Part shown: positions 6,007 to 14,315 of the stretch, in pieces
How the letters are laid out: the number at the start of each line of letters is the position of its first letter
Numbering within the stretch: the first letter of the stretch is position 1
NCBI GenBank assembly: GCA_934675115.1
Contig: CAKUPH010000035.1
Location: forward strand, 1-21,679
Direction: 5' to 3'
DNA: 21,679 nt
Source of the DNA: an uncultured Oscillospiraceae bacterium
Lineage (GTDB): Bacteria; Bacillota; Clostridia; Oscillospirales; Oscillospiraceae
Made by a program: the position numbers and the translations under genes
Notes under the pieces: model-generated
What the model was told of the DNA's origin: nothing
The model's database searches: none
What the model saw: only the letters and a program-made list of their open reading frames with translations

Positions 6007-8157
6007 ATGTCTACCGTTATCAAGCACAAGCAGTTCCCCAACTACAAGGTGTACGAGACTGAGGTCGCCGGCCGCCCGCTGAAGATCGAGGTCGGCAAGA
6101 TGGCCGAGCTGGCCAACGCCTCCGCCATGGTGCGCTACGGCGACACCAGCGTGCTGGTGGCCGTCACCGCCTCCGCCCGTCCCCGGGACGGCATCGACTT
6201 CTTCCCCCTGTCCGTGGACTTCGAGGAGAAGCTGTACTCCGTGGGCCGCATCCCCGGCTCCTTCATGCGCCGCGAGGGTCAGCCCTCCCTCCCCGCCGTG
6301 CTGGCCTCCCGCCTCATCGACCGGCCCATCCGGCCCCTGTTCCCCTCCGACCTGCGCAACGACGTGGTGGTCACCTGCACCGTCATGAGCATGGACTACG
6401 ACTGCTCCCCCGAGGTCACCGCCATGATCGGCGTGTCCGCCTGCCTGTCCTACTCCGACATCCCCTGGAACGGCCCCATCGGCTGCATGGAGGTCGGCTA
6501 TGTGGACGGCAAGATCGTCATGAACCCCACTCAGGAGCAGAAGCATGACTCCATGATGGACGTCACCGTGGCCGCCACCGGCGAGAAGGTCGTCATGATC
6601 GAGGCCGGCGCCAAGGAGATCCCCGACGACATCATGTATGAGGGCATCGTGCAGGCCCACGAGGAGATCAAGAAGCAGGTCGCCTTCATCAACCAGATCG
6701 TGGCCGAGATCGGCAAGCCCAAGTTCGAGTACGAGCACGCCGCCTTCGATCAGGAGCTGTTCGACGACATCGTGGCCAGCTTCATGGACGAGGCCAAGGC
6801 TGCCATGGACACCGACGACAAGAACGTCCGCGAGCAGCGCTGGAACGCCATGATCGACCACTGGCACGAGAAGTATCTGGAGACTCACCCCGATATGGAC
6901 AAGTATCTGGAGGAGTTCACCTACAAGTTCCAGAAGAAGATCGTCAAGGCCTGGCTGCTGGAGGGCCACCGCGTGGACGGCCGCGCCAGAAACGAGATCC
7001 GTCCCCTCGCCGCAGAGGTGGGTGTCCTGCCCCGGGTCCACGGCTCCGGCCTGTTTACCCGCGGCCAGACCCAGGTCCTGTCCGTCTGCACCCTGAACAC
7101 CCTCTCCGCCTGCCAGAAGCTGGACACCATCTGGGAGGAGACGGAGAAGCGCTATATGCACCACTACAACTTCCCCGGCTACTCCACCGGCGAGGCCCGG
7201 GGCGCCCGCTCCACCAACCGCCGCGAGAAGGGCCACGGTGCTCTGGCCGAGCGCGCGCTGGAGCCGGTGCTCCCCTCCGTTGACGAGTTCCCCTACGCCA
7301 TCCGCGTGGTGAGCGAGGTGCTCAGCTCCAACGGCTCCACCTCTCAGGGCTCCATCTGCGGCTCCACGCTGGCCCTGATGGACGCCGGCGTGCCCATCAA
7401 GGCCCCTGTGGCCGGTATCTCCTGCGGCCTCATTCAGGACGACGACGGCTCCTTCACCACCTTCATCGACATTCAGGGCGTGGAGGACTTCCACGGCGAG
7501 ATGGACTTCAAGGTGGCCGGCACCAAGGCCGGCATCACCGCCATCCAGATGGACCTGAAGAACGACGGCCTGTCCCACGCCATCATCAAGGAGGCGCTGG
7601 ACATCACCCGCGACGCCCGCTACGCCATTCTGGACGAGATCATGCTGCCCTGCATCAGCAAGCCCCGCGCCGAGGTCAGCAAGTACGCTCCCAAGATGCT
7701 CACCCTGAAGATCGACCCGGATAAGATCCGCGAGGTCATCGGCAAGGGCGGCTCCGTTATCCAGAAGATCACCGCCGAGTCCGGCGCCCAGATCGACATC
7801 GAGGACGACGGCACCATCCACATTGCCTCCCCCGATTCCGCCAGCTGCGAGATCGCCAAGAAGATGATCGACACCATCGTGTTCGTCCCCGAGGTGGGCG
7901 CACTGTACTACGGCAAGGTCGTCCGCATCCTTCAGTTCGGCGCCTTCGTTGAGCTGGCCCCCGGCAAGGACGGCATGGTCCACATCTCCAAGCTGGCCAA
8001 CCACAGGGTCAACAAGGTGGAGGACGTGGTGAACATCGGCGACATGATCTGGGTCAAGGTCACCGACATCGACGAGAAGGGCCGCGTCAACCTGTCCTAC
8101 AAGGACGCCCTGAAGGAGATCGAGGCCAAGAAGGCCAACGGCGAAGTCGTGAAGTAA
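6007..8157 (+). CDS. pnp: Polyribonucleotide nucleotidyltransferase (PNPase)
   Basis: 716 residues, full length. PNPase degrades RNA 3' to 5' with phosphate, releasing nucleoside diphosphates, and can also add 3' tails; it works as a trimer. The two RNase PH-like domains span about 5-240 and 312-555, joined by the helical linker. The active-site segment GVEDFHGEMDFKVAGTKAG keeps D494, D500 and K502, equivalent to E. coli D486, D492 and K494; Glu replaces the more common Asp at 498. A KH domain (about 562-625, with GKGG at 579-582) and an S1 domain (about 629-702) follow. AAAGGAG about nine bases upstream supports ATG 6007. It has its own terminator at 8181. I see no clear promoter in the 330-bp repeat-bearing spacer upstream. 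Confidence 0.98.
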   Translation: MSTVIKHKQFPNYKVYETEVAGRPLKIEVGKMAELANASAMVRYGDTSVLVAVTASARPRDGIDFFPLSVDFEEKLYSVGRIPGSFMRREGQPSLPAVLASRLIDRPIRPLFPSDLRNDVVVTCTVMSMDYDCSPEVTAMIGVSACLSYSDIPWNGPIGCMEVGYVDGKIVMNPTQEQKHDSMMDVTVAATGEKVVMIEAGAKEIPDDIMYEGIVQAHEEIKKQVAFINQIVAEIGKPKFEYEHAAFDQELFDDIVASFMDEAKAAMDTDDKNVREQRWNAMIDHWHEKYLETHPDMDKYLEEFTYKFQKKIVKAWLLEGHRVDGRARNEIRPLAAEVGVLPRVHGSGLFTRGQTQVLSVCTLNTLSACQKLDTIWEETEKRYMHHYNFPGYSTGEARGARSTNRREKGHGALAERALEPVLPSVDEFPYAIRVVSEVLSSNGSTSQGSICGSTLALMDAGVPIKAPVAGISCGLIQDDDGSFTTFIDIQGVEDFHGEMDFKVAGTKAGITAIQMDLKNDGLSHAIIKEALDITRDARYAILDEIMLPCISKPRAEVSKYAPKMLTLKIDPDKIREVIGKGGSVIQKITAESGAQIDIEDDGTIHIASPDSASCEIAKKMIDTIVFVPEVGALYYGKVVRILQFGAFVELAPGKDGMVHISKLANHRVNKVEDVVNIGDMIWVKVTDIDEKGRVNLSYKDALKEIEAKKANGEVVK

Positions 8158-8180
8158 GCTCCTTCCGCATAAGAGGAAAA

Positions 8181-8220
8181 ACACCCCGGCGAAGCAGCGC
8201 TTTGCCGGGGTGTCCGTTTT
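8181..8220 (+). terminator. Intrinsic terminator after pnp
   Basis: ACACCCCGGC pairs perfectly with GCCGGGGTGT around an inner AAGC/GCTT pairing, and CCGTTTTGTTG follows. Confidence 0.88.
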
Positions 8221-8243
8221 GTTGTGGGGGCATATGCAAAATT

Positions 8244-8271
8244 TTGCTCAACATTTTCCGGGTTTTATGAT
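8244..8271 (+). promoter_or_regulatory. Probable promoter of the MATE gene
   Basis: TTGCTC (8244-8249), 16 bases and TATGAT (8266-8271). An alternative reading is TCAACA (8248) with TACGAT (8271) at 17 bases. Both place the start about 45-50 bases before the gene. Confidence 0.5.
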
Positions 8272-8325
8272 ACGATAGGTAAAAATACCCTTGTCAACCG
8301 AGGGTAAGGAAAATGAGGAACGAAA

Positions 8326-9705
8326 ATGGCTTCAGAACAAACGACCCTTTCCCGGGACCTGACGGTGGGCAGCGTCCCGAAGCAGCTGCTGCTGTTCGCC
8401 GCGCCGCTGCTGGCCTCCGGCCTGCTCCAGACGGTATACAACATGGTGGATGCCATTGTGGTGGGTCAGGTGGTGGGCAGCGGCGGCCTGGCCGCCGTGT
8501 CCATCGGCGGGGACCTGCTCCACACTCTGACCTTTGTGGCCATGGGCTTTTCCAACGCCGGACAGGTCATCATCTCCCAGTTTACCGGCGCGCGGCAGCC
8601 GGAGAAGGTCCGGCGGGTCATCGGTACGCTGTTCACCTTCCTGCTGGCCTGCTCGCTGGCAGTGATGGGGCTGTGCCTGATCTTCCGGGACCCGCTGCTG
8701 CGGCTGCTGAACACCCCGGCGGAGGCGTGGGAGCACACCGTGGCCTACATTACGCCCTGTATTCTAGGCCTTGTATTCATCTATGGGTATAATCTGGTCA
8801 GCGCCGTCCTCCGGGGCATGGGGGACTCCCGGCACCCCTTCCTGTTCATCGCCGTGGCGGCGGTGCTGAACATCGTGCTGGATCTGCTCTTCGTGGCGGT
8901 TTTTCACTGGGGGGCCTTCGGCGCGGCGCTGGCCACCGTCATGGGGCAGGCCCTGAGCTTCATCCTGTCGCTGGCATTTCTGTACCGCCGCCGGGAGCAG
9001 TTCGGCTTTGACTTCAGGCTGTCCAGCTTCGGCATTCACAAGGACGTGTTCGCCCCGCTGATCCGGCTGGGCATCCCCATGGTGCTCCAGTCCGCGGCGG
9101 TGAATTTCTCCCGGCTGTTCGTCAACGCCAACGTCAACTCCTACGGCGTGGTGGCCACGGCGGTCAGCGGCATCGGCGGCAAGCTGGATACAGCCATTAA
9201 CGTCTTCACTGCCTCCCTGTCCACTGCGGGCAGTTCTATGATCGGCCAGAACATCGGTGCGGAGAAGTACGACCGGGTCCCTCGGGTGATCGGGGCGTCC
9301 TTCCTGTTTGACGCGGTGGTGTGCGGCACGCTGAGCGTGCTCCTCGTGCTGTTTCCCCGGGCGGTATTTGGCCTGTTCGCCACCGAGCTGGAGACGCTGA
9401 CCATGGCTATGACCTACGTTCCGGTGGCGGTGCTGAATTTTGTCAGCTGTATCGCCCGGGCGCCCATGATTTCCCTCATCAACGGCAGCGGAAACTCCCG
9501 CCTGAATCTGGCGGTGGCTCTGCTGGACGGCGTCATTGCCCGCATCGGCCTGTCCATGCTGCTGGGCGAGACCGTCGGCATGGGCGTGTACGGCTACTGG
9601 TACGGCTGCGCACTGGCGGGCTTCGTGCCCTTCTTCATCGGCGGCACGTACTATCTCAGCGGCAAGTGGCGCACCCGGCGGTATGTGATCCGGGAGGAGA
9701 ATTAG
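8326..9705 (+). CDS. MATE-family multidrug/cation exporter
   Basis: A 459-residue, very hydrophobic protein with about 12 predicted membrane helices, matching the MATE architecture of two six-helix halves. Typical segments are PLLASGLLQTVYNMVDAIVVGQVVGSGGLAAVSIGG near the N-terminus and NVFTASLSTAGSSMIGQNIGAEKYDR at the start of the second half. These transporters use a sodium or proton gradient to export drugs, cationic toxins or metabolites across the cytoplasmic membrane. The start at 8326 has GAGGAA five bases upstream; an overlapping ATG at 8313 is in another frame. It is a single-gene unit ending at 9728-9763. The substrate cannot be predicted. Confidence 0.93.
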   Translation: MASEQTTLSRDLTVGSVPKQLLLFAAPLLASGLLQTVYNMVDAIVVGQVVGSGGLAAVSIGGDLLHTLTFVAMGFSNAGQVIISQFTGARQPEKVRRVIGTLFTFLLACSLAVMGLCLIFRDPLLRLLNTPAEAWEHTVAYITPCILGLVFIYGYNLVSAVLRGMGDSRHPFLFIAVAAVLNIVLDLLFVAVFHWGAFGAALATVMGQALSFILSLAFLYRRREQFGFDFRLSSFGIHKDVFAPLIRLGIPMVLQSAAVNFSRLFVNANVNSYGVVATAVSGIGGKLDTAINVFTASLSTAGSSMIGQNIGAEKYDRVPRVIGASFLFDAVVCGTLSVLLVLFPRAVFGLFATELETLTMAMTYVPVAVLNFVSCIARAPMISLINGSGNSRLNLAVALLDGVIARIGLSMLLGETVGMGVYGYWYGCALAGFVPFFIGGTYYLSGKWRTRRYVIREEN

Positions 9706-9727
9706 GGCCGGAGATTTTCGGAAAAGG

Positions 9728-9763
9728 AACCGCCCGCCGGGACATCCCGGCGGGCGGTTTTTG
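9728..9763 (+). terminator. Intrinsic terminator after the MATE gene
   Basis: AACCGCCCGCCGGG, loop ACAT, CCCGGCGGGCGGTT and further T: a perfect 14-bp stem 22 bases after the stop codon. It also stands between this gene and the convergent small gene at 9779. Confidence 0.93.
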
Positions 9764-9778
9764 TTGCATTACGCGGTA

Positions 9779-10060
9779 TTATCGGTGCAGCTTCACATAC
9801 AGGCTCAGATAAGATGTGGCTCCGAGGAGCGCAAAGAGAAACAGGAAAAGGAGACGCTTGGACGTGGTATTCGGAACTGTCCGGCGCAACTCCGTGGCCG
9901 CGAACAGGATGAGAAACGCACCGACGGCGAGGAACAGGCCCGGCCAGAAGGCGAGATTCCGCCACAGGGGGACGCAGTATACGAGAATGGCGCAGACATT
10001 GAGCGCGTAGGACCAGAAGATCTGGTGCCTCTTAAATGCGGCAAAAAATTTCGGCGTCAT
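9779..10060 (-). CDS. Small three-helix membrane protein, unknown function
   Basis: A 93-residue protein beginning MTPKFFAAFKRHQIFWSYAL, with three hydrophobic segments: about 16-33 (FWSYALNVCAILVYCVPLW), 36-58 (LAFWPGLFLAVGAFLILFAATEL) and 68-88 (LLFLFLFALLGATSYLSLYV). I do not recognise the family. The start at 10060 is chosen because AGGAGAG lies about seven bases upstream; a longer in-frame start at 10117 overlaps the promoter. It is transcribed from 10108-10136 and divergent from the PASTA lipoprotein gene. The 14-bp hairpin at 9728-9763 lies just downstream and could also end this transcript. Positively charged residues lie before the first and third helices. No function is proposed. 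Confidence 0.75.
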   Translation of the reverse strand: MTPKFFAAFKRHQIFWSYALNVCAILVYCVPLWRNLAFWPGLFLAVGAFLILFAATELRRTVPNTTSKRLLFLFLFALLGATSYLSLYVKLHR

Positions 10061-10107
10061 TGCGGGTCTCTCCTGACTTGCATTGTGTTGCAATGCTGAC
10101 CATGTAA

Positions 10108-10136
10108 AGTATATCATGGGAAAAACCGGAATACAA
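10108..10136 (-). promoter_or_regulatory. Promoter of the small membrane protein gene
   Basis: On the minus strand TTGTAT (10131-10136), 17 bases and TATACT (10108-10113). The leader downstream contains a GCATTG-N5-CAATGC palindrome (10080-10096). Confidence 0.65.
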
Positions 10137-10155
10137 CCGTTTTCGGAATATTAAC

Positions 10156-10184
10156 TTGCTATTGTATATTGAATTGTGTATAAT
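10156..10184 (+). promoter_or_regulatory. Promoter of the PASTA lipoprotein gene
   Basis: TTGCTA (10156-10161), 17 bases and a perfect TATAAT (10179-10184). It predicts a leader of about 67 bases and lies back to back with the minus-strand promoter at 10108-10136. Confidence 0.8.
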
Positions 10185-10257
10185 AACACTATATGGAAGA
10201 GAAAAACGAAAATGGAAGCTATGGTTAGGTTCGGGGATTTTGTTTGGAGGTGTGGGC

Positions 10258-10917
10258 ATGAGAAAAAATACACGAACGATACTGCCTGTAGTGGTTGCGT
10301 TTCTAATGTGCGTTGTCCTCTTCGCTTGCGCAAAGAAAGTGACGGTTCCTGACCTTTCTAATGTCATGGTAGAGGATGCAAAGACTGCGTTGACTGATGT
10401 TGGCCTCATCCCTGCGGTAGAATATGCGTACAGCGATACCTGCGCCGAGGGAACTGTTATTGAGACGACTCCTCAGAGCGGAGAGAAAGTAGAGCCTCAA
10501 ACGAAAGTAACGCTTATGGTTTCAAAAGGTCCTGAATACATAGACGCCGTAAACTCGAGTGTTGAATGGTTTATTACTGGAGAAAATGAAGATGAATGGA
10601 ATCTGTTTAAGCCATACATTCATGATGGAACGCTGTATATTGAGTGCCTGCCGCGGTTTTCCACCGACATGAGTTGGAAGGGAGATACCGTCGGTTTTGG
10701 TGTGGCTTCTGTTGATGAGACATTTGCGTCATCGGTTCCGCTGACCGTAGAGTATGAGCAGCAGGAAAATGCCGCAAATACCGAGCAGGATATATGGCTT
10801 CTGATTCCGTTGGAAGGGTTAGGGGATGATCGTCCCACCAATGTTTACACGAAGCTTTGTGCGATAGTAGATGGTGAAGAAGAGGACGTTCGCGTCAATT
10901 TCACGATTGCATGGTAA
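10258..10917 (+). CDS. PASTA-domain lipoprotein
   Basis: A 219-residue secreted lipoprotein. The N-terminus MRKNTRTILPVVVAFLMCVVLFAC is a signal peptide ending in the lipobox LFAC, with C24 the predicted lipidated residue. One PASTA domain follows at about 28-92 (VTVPDLSNVMVEDAKTALTDVGL ... TPQSGEKVEPQTKVTLMVSKG). The C-terminal 125 residues are acidic and beta-like and resemble nothing I recognise. PASTA domains bind uncrosslinked peptidoglycan or beta-lactams in PknB-type kinases and PBP2x; a single copy on a lipoprotein suggests a wall-sensing or wall-binding role outside the membrane. GGAGGT six bases upstream fixes the start at 10258. The gene is visibly AT-richer than its neighbours and uses rarer A/T-ending codons, which suggests acquisition by transfer. 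It has its own promoter and ends at the terminator shared with pta. Confidence 0.85.
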   Translation: MRKNTRTILPVVVAFLMCVVLFACAKKVTVPDLSNVMVEDAKTALTDVGLIPAVEYAYSDTCAEGTVIETTPQSGEKVEPQTKVTLMVSKGPEYIDAVNSSVEWFITGENEDEWNLFKPYIHDGTLYIECLPRFSTDMSWKGDTVGFGVASVDETFASSVPLTVEYEQQENAANTEQDIWLLIPLEGLGDDRPTNVYTKLCAIVDGEEEDVRVNFTIAW

Positions 10918-10960
10918 TAATGCATTAGCTCTCTATCCATGGCCAGATTTCCCGGGAAGA

Positions 10961-10996
10961 GAAAATCTCCGCCCCCATAGGGAGCGGAGATTTTTG
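10961..10996. terminator. Bidirectional terminator between PASTA lipoprotein gene and pta
   Basis: AAAATCTCCGC pairs perfectly with GCGGAGATTTT around an inner CCC/GGG pairing. T-rich tails follow on both strands, so it can serve both convergent genes. Confidence 0.88.
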
Positions 10997-11020
10997 CTAA
11001 GTAACGGGAACTGCTGTTTT

Positions 11021-11995
11021 TCAGGCCAGCGCGGCGGTGATGATGGCCATGGAATAGACCTCCATGGCGTTGCAGCCGCGGGACAGGTCATTGATGGGGG
11101 CGTTCAGGCCCAGCAGGATGGGGCCGTAGGCGTCGAAGCCGCCCAGACGCTGGGCGATCTTGTAGCCGATGTTGCCGGCGTTGATGTCGGGGAAGATGAA
11201 GGTGTTGGCGTAGCCGGCCACCTTGGAGCCGGGGAACTTCAGCTGGCCCACGGTGGGGGACACGGCGGCGTCGAACTGCATCTCGCCGTCCACAGGGAAG
11301 TCGGGGTTCAGGGCCTTGACCTTCTCGCAGGCGCTGCGGACCTTGTCCACGTCCTCGCCCTTGCCGGAGCCCTTGGTGGAGTAGCTCAGGAAGGCGACCT
11401 TCGGATCCACGCCGAAGGTGCGGGCGCACTTGGCGCACTCCATGGCGATCTCCACCAGCTCGTCCTCGTTGGGCTTGATGTTGATGGCGCAGTCGCCCAT
11501 GGCCAGCACTTCGTTCTCGCCGGAGGCGGAGGGACGGACCAGAATGAAGCAGGAGGAGACGATGTTGTTGCCCGGTTTGGTCTTGACCAGCTGCAGGGCG
11601 GGACGGACGGTGTCGGCGGTGGAGTAGGTGGCGCCGCCCAGCAGGCAGTCGGCCACGCCCATCTTCACCAGCATGGTGCCGAAGTAGTTGCCCTTCTGGA
11701 GCATCTCGCGGCACTGCTCGGCGGTCATCTTGCCCTTGCGCAGCTCCACCATGGTGTCCACCATCTCATCCATGCGGTCGTAGTTGGCGGGGTCGATGAT
11801 CTCGGCGCCGTGGATGTTGAAGCCGGCCTTCTCGGCGGCGGCCTTGACCTCGTCCTCGTTGCCCACGAGCACGGGGGTCAGGAAGTTGGCGGACAGCAGA
11901 CGGGCGGAAGCCTCCAGAATGCGGGCGTCAGTGCCCTCGGTGAAGACGATCCGCTTGGGGTCGGCTTTCAGCTTTTCGATGAGTTTACCAAACAT
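11021..11995 (-). CDS. pta: Phosphate acetyltransferase
   Basis: 324 residues, the length of the short Clostridia/Bacillus-type enzyme that interconverts acetyl-CoA and acetyl phosphate in the cytoplasm. With acetate kinase it makes ATP during fermentation. Family signatures include RIVFTEGTDARILEAS near the N-terminus, LLGGATYSTADTVRPALQLV, SASGENEVLAMGDCAIN, and the C-terminal PGSKVAGYANTFIFPDINAGNIGYKIAQRL. GGAGGT eight bases upstream supports the start at 11995. It is a single gene: no acetate kinase gene is adjacent, so ackA must lie elsewhere if present. Transcription is from 12041-12069 and ends at 10961-10996. Confidence 0.97.
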   Translation of the reverse strand: MFGKLIEKLKADPKRIVFTEGTDARILEASARLLSANFLTPVLVGNEDEVKAAAEKAGFNIHGAEIIDPANYDRMDEMVDTMVELRKGKMTAEQCREMLQKGNYFGTMLVKMGVADCLLGGATYSTADTVRPALQLVKTKPGNNIVSSCFILVRPSASGENEVLAMGDCAINIKPNEDELVEIAMECAKCARTFGVDPKVAFLSYSTKGSGKGEDVDKVRSACEKVKALNPDFPVDGEMQFDAAVSPTVGQLKFPGSKVAGYANTFIFPDINAGNIGYKIAQRLGGFDAYGPILLGLNAPINDLSRGCNAMEVYSMAIITAALA

Positions 11996-12040
11996 GTGAA
12001 TTTACCTCCGGTGTTATGATGTGCGGCTTATCTGCCCATA

Positions 12041-12069
12041 AATGTAGCACGAACCGCCGTCGTTTTCAA
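12041..12069 (-). promoter_or_regulatory. Promoter of pta
   Basis: On the minus strand TTGAAA (12064-12069), 17 bases and TACATT (12041-12046), about 45 bases before the start codon. It is back to back with the promoter of the XRE operon. Confidence 0.6.
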
Positions 12070-12113
12070 CCCTTCGGTAACAGAATTTGCCGAAAAATCA
12101 GCGGAATTTCATC

Positions 12114-12142
12114 TTTACATCCGGTATAACAGTCGGTATAAT
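12114..12142 (+). promoter_or_regulatory. Promoter of the XRE-MBOAT-SGNH operon, with direct repeats
   Basis: TTTACA (12114-12119), 17 bases and a perfect TATAAT (12137-12142). The repeat CGGTATAA occurs at 12122-12129 and 12134-12141, a 12-base period, with the second copy lying over the -10 box. This may be an operator for the XRE protein encoded first in the operon, but no binding consensus is known to me. Confidence 0.75.
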
Positions 12143-12177
12143 ATAACACGTTGTCATTCTGAAAAGTAGGTGATCCT

Positions 12178-12879
12178 GTGAACTCCGATTTTTCCCGATC
12201 TCTGTCCCTTCTCCGTCAGGAGCGCGGCCTGTCCCAGCGGCAGGTGGCCAAGGATTTGGGGATCTCCCAGGCGCTGCTGTCCCACTATGAAAACGGCATC
12301 CGGGAGCCGGGCCTGGCCTTCGTGGTGAAGGCCTGTGATTTTTATAACGTGTCCGCTGACTTCCTGCTGGGGCGCACCCTCAGCCGGGACGGCACCACCA
12401 TTCTGGACGCCGATACCCTGTACGACGCATCCACCGAGCGGGACAACATCCTGCGAGGCTCCGTGCTGGCCACCCTGTCCAAAAAGCTGCTGGTCAACTC
12501 TGTTGGTGTGCTCTTCGATTTGCTGGGCAAGCTCAACGACAAGCGGGCCATCAAGGCGGCGGCCAACTTCCTGTCTGTGGCGATATACCAGATGTACCGG
12601 GATCTGTACCGTTTTAATCCGGAGCATAACGACGATTTCTTTTCCGTGCCGGATCAGCAGTTTGTGGCCGGCCTGCCCCGGGTGGACATGATCCTGTCCG
12701 AGACGGAGTATGTGGATGCGTTGGCCACAGCGGGAAAGAACACCAAGTTCCCGCCCATGTCCCATCTGGCCATGACGGAGAACTATCCCGGGACCTATCA
12801 GTCGCTGCTCCAGATCATCCACTCCTGCGGGGAGCGGATGAACGCTCAGGTGAAGCAGCACCGGGACGCTGTCAAATGA
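12178..12879 (+). CDS. XRE-family HTH transcriptional regulator
   Basis: 233 residues starting with GTG at 12178, preceded by AGTAGGTG. Residues about 8-64 form a Cro/CI-type helix-turn-helix (LSLLRQERGLSQRQVAKDLGISQALLSHYENGIREPGLAFVVKACDFYNVSADFLLGR). The rest (about 70-233) is a helical region I cannot assign; it could be a ligand-sensing or oligomerisation part. Its TGA overlaps the MBOAT start codon (ATGA, four bases), so the two are translationally coupled and the regulator very probably controls this operon, perhaps including itself through the CGGTATAA repeats in the promoter. It could act as repressor or activator; the sequence does not decide. The signal it senses is unknown. Confidence 0.9.
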   Translation: MNSDFSRSLSLLRQERGLSQRQVAKDLGISQALLSHYENGIREPGLAFVVKACDFYNVSADFLLGRTLSRDGTTILDADTLYDASTERDNILRGSVLATLSKKLLVNSVGVLFDLLGKLNDKRAIKAAANFLSVAIYQMYRDLYRFNPEHNDDFFSVPDQQFVAGLPRVDMILSETEYVDALATAGKNTKFPPMSHLAMTENYPGTYQSLLQIIHSCGERMNAQVKQHRDAVK

Positions 12880-14306
12880 GCGTAACCTCCTATCTCTTCC
12901 TGCTGGCGTATCTGCCGGCGGTGCTCATCGGCTGGCGGCTGCTGGGCCGTCTGGGGGGGTGCGCTGCCCGGGCCTGGCTGCTGGCGGCGGGGGTGCTGTT
13001 CTGCGGCTGGGCCGCGCCGTGGTCGCTGGTCATTCTGGCGGCGGAGGGGGCGGCCACCTATTGCCTCGGCCGGGCCATGGACCGGCCGGGTGCACGGGAA
13101 AAGCTGCTGCTCTGGACCGGCGTGGGCCTTGTGCTGGCGGTGCTGCTTCTGTTCAAGTATACCGGCTTCTTCCTCGCCCGCTGGACCACCGGCCTGCCCG
13201 GCTGGCTGGTGCCGCTGGGGCTGAGCTTTGTGAGCTTTCAGCAGATCTTCTGGCTGCGGGACCGGTATTACGGCGATGTGGAGACGGTGTCCCCGCTGGA
13301 CTACGCCTGCTGCCTGACGTTTTTCGTCACCGCCACCTGCGGTCCCATTACCCGGGTGGGCGAGCTGGCCCCTCAGCTCCGCGCGCCCCGGCCCTTCTGC
13401 TGGGAGGGGCTGTCCGCCGGGCTGTACTGCTTCGCCCTCGGCCTTGGGAAAAAGGTGCTGCTGGCCGGGATGTTCGCCAACGGGGCCAACTACGGCTTTG
13501 CCCGGGCGGGAGCCCTGTCGTCGGTGGATGCGGTGCTGGTCATGCTGTGCTACACCCTTCAGATTTACTTTGACTTCTCCGGCTACTGCGATATGGCGTG
13601 GGGCATGGGCCGGATGATGGGGGTGGAGCTGCCGGTGAACTTCGACAGCCCCTACCGGGCGGTGTCCATTCAGGACTTCTGGGCCAGATGGCACATCACC
13701 CTGTCCCGGTTCTTCCGGAACACCGTCTATATCCCTCTCGGCGGCAATCGCCATGGCATGGCGGCCACCTGCCGGAATATCATGGTCGTGTTCCTGCTGT
13801 CCGGCTTCTGGCACGGGGCGGGCTGGGGCTTTCTCATCTGGGGCGGCCTCCACGGCGCAGCCATGGTGCTCCAGCGGCTGTGCCGGGGAAAGCTCTCCCT
13901 GCCCCGTTGGCTGGGCTGGCTGCTGACCTTTATTTTCGTCAACATCGCGTGGGTATTCTTCCGGGCGGACACGCTGGGGCAGGCGCTGGCCCTGTTGGGC
14001 GATGTGTTCACCGGCGGCCTTGCCATGCCCGCGGCCAAGCTGGCCTCTACCCTGCCGCTGGACGCCATGTGGCAGGTGCTGTACGCCCTTCAGGCGCTGG
14101 TCAAGCCCGGCGGCCGGGCCTTCGCCTACTGGGCGCCGCTGATGCTCTTCCCGCTGGCCATGGCGCTGCTGGCCCTCCCCAATCCGGTGCGGCAGGGAGA
14201 GCGGTTTAAGCCCGGCCTTTGGAAGGCCCTGCTGGCGGCGGGGTGCGTCGCCCTGTCCATTCTGTTCCTGTCCGGGGTGGACACCTTCATTTACGCGAAT
14301 TTCTGA
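12876..14306 (+). CDS. MBOAT-family O-acyltransferase (AlgI/DltB-like)
   Basis: 476 residues with about 10-12 membrane segments. The MBOAT core is clear: GLSFVSFQQIFWLRD (115-129), YFDFSGYCDMAWGMGRMMG (231-249), FDSPYRAVSIQDFWARWHITLSRFFRNTVYIPLGGNR (about 256-292) and FLLSGFWHGAGWGFLIWGGLHG (307-327). H273 and H313 are the conserved histidines, H313 the likely catalytic one. Such proteins carry acyl groups across the membrane for O-acetylation of alginate, cellulose or peptidoglycan, or D-alanylation of teichoic acid. No DltA/DltC-like genes flank it, so acetylation of a surface polymer is more likely than D-alanylation. The start overlaps the XRE stop, and the SGNH-like gene follows nine bases after its stop. 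The polymer is not identifiable here. Confidence 0.92.
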   Translation: MSVTSYLFLLAYLPAVLIGWRLLGRLGGCAARAWLLAAGVLFCGWAAPWSLVILAAEGAATYCLGRAMDRPGAREKLLLWTGVGLVLAVLLLFKYTGFFLARWTTGLPGWLVPLGLSFVSFQQIFWLRDRYYGDVETVSPLDYACCLTFFVTATCGPITRVGELAPQLRAPRPFCWEGLSAGLYCFALGLGKKVLLAGMFANGANYGFARAGALSSVDAVLVMLCYTLQIYFDFSGYCDMAWGMGRMMGVELPVNFDSPYRAVSIQDFWARWHITLSRFFRNTVYIPLGGNRHGMAATCRNIMVVFLLSGFWHGAGWGFLIWGGLHGAAMVLQRLCRGKLSLPRWLGWLLTFIFVNIAWVFFRADTLGQALALLGDVFTGGLAMPAAKLASTLPLDAMWQVLYALQALVKPGGRAFAYWAPLMLFPLAMALLALPNPVRQGERFKPGLWKALLAAGCVALSILFLSGVDTFIYANF

Positions 14307-14315
14307 GGAGGAGCC

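Noticed and set aside
6004..8184. Very long open frame antisense to pnp
   Set aside because: It mirrors a certain housekeeping gene, is low in complexity (V, G, L, H and D rich) and has no recognisable domain. GC-rich codon use keeps antisense frames open. The same applies to the long antisense frames over 2953-4680, 12846-15284, 15511-17433 and 18252-20198.
8313..8792. ATG at 8313 as an alternative start near the MATE gene
   Set aside because: It is in a different frame from the MATE protein and encodes no recognisable sequence; 8326 has its own GAGGAA site.
10871..12019. Long plus-strand frame opposite pta
   Set aside because: It is antisense to a clearly identified enzyme and composed of G/V/H/L-rich sequence typical of an antisense shadow.
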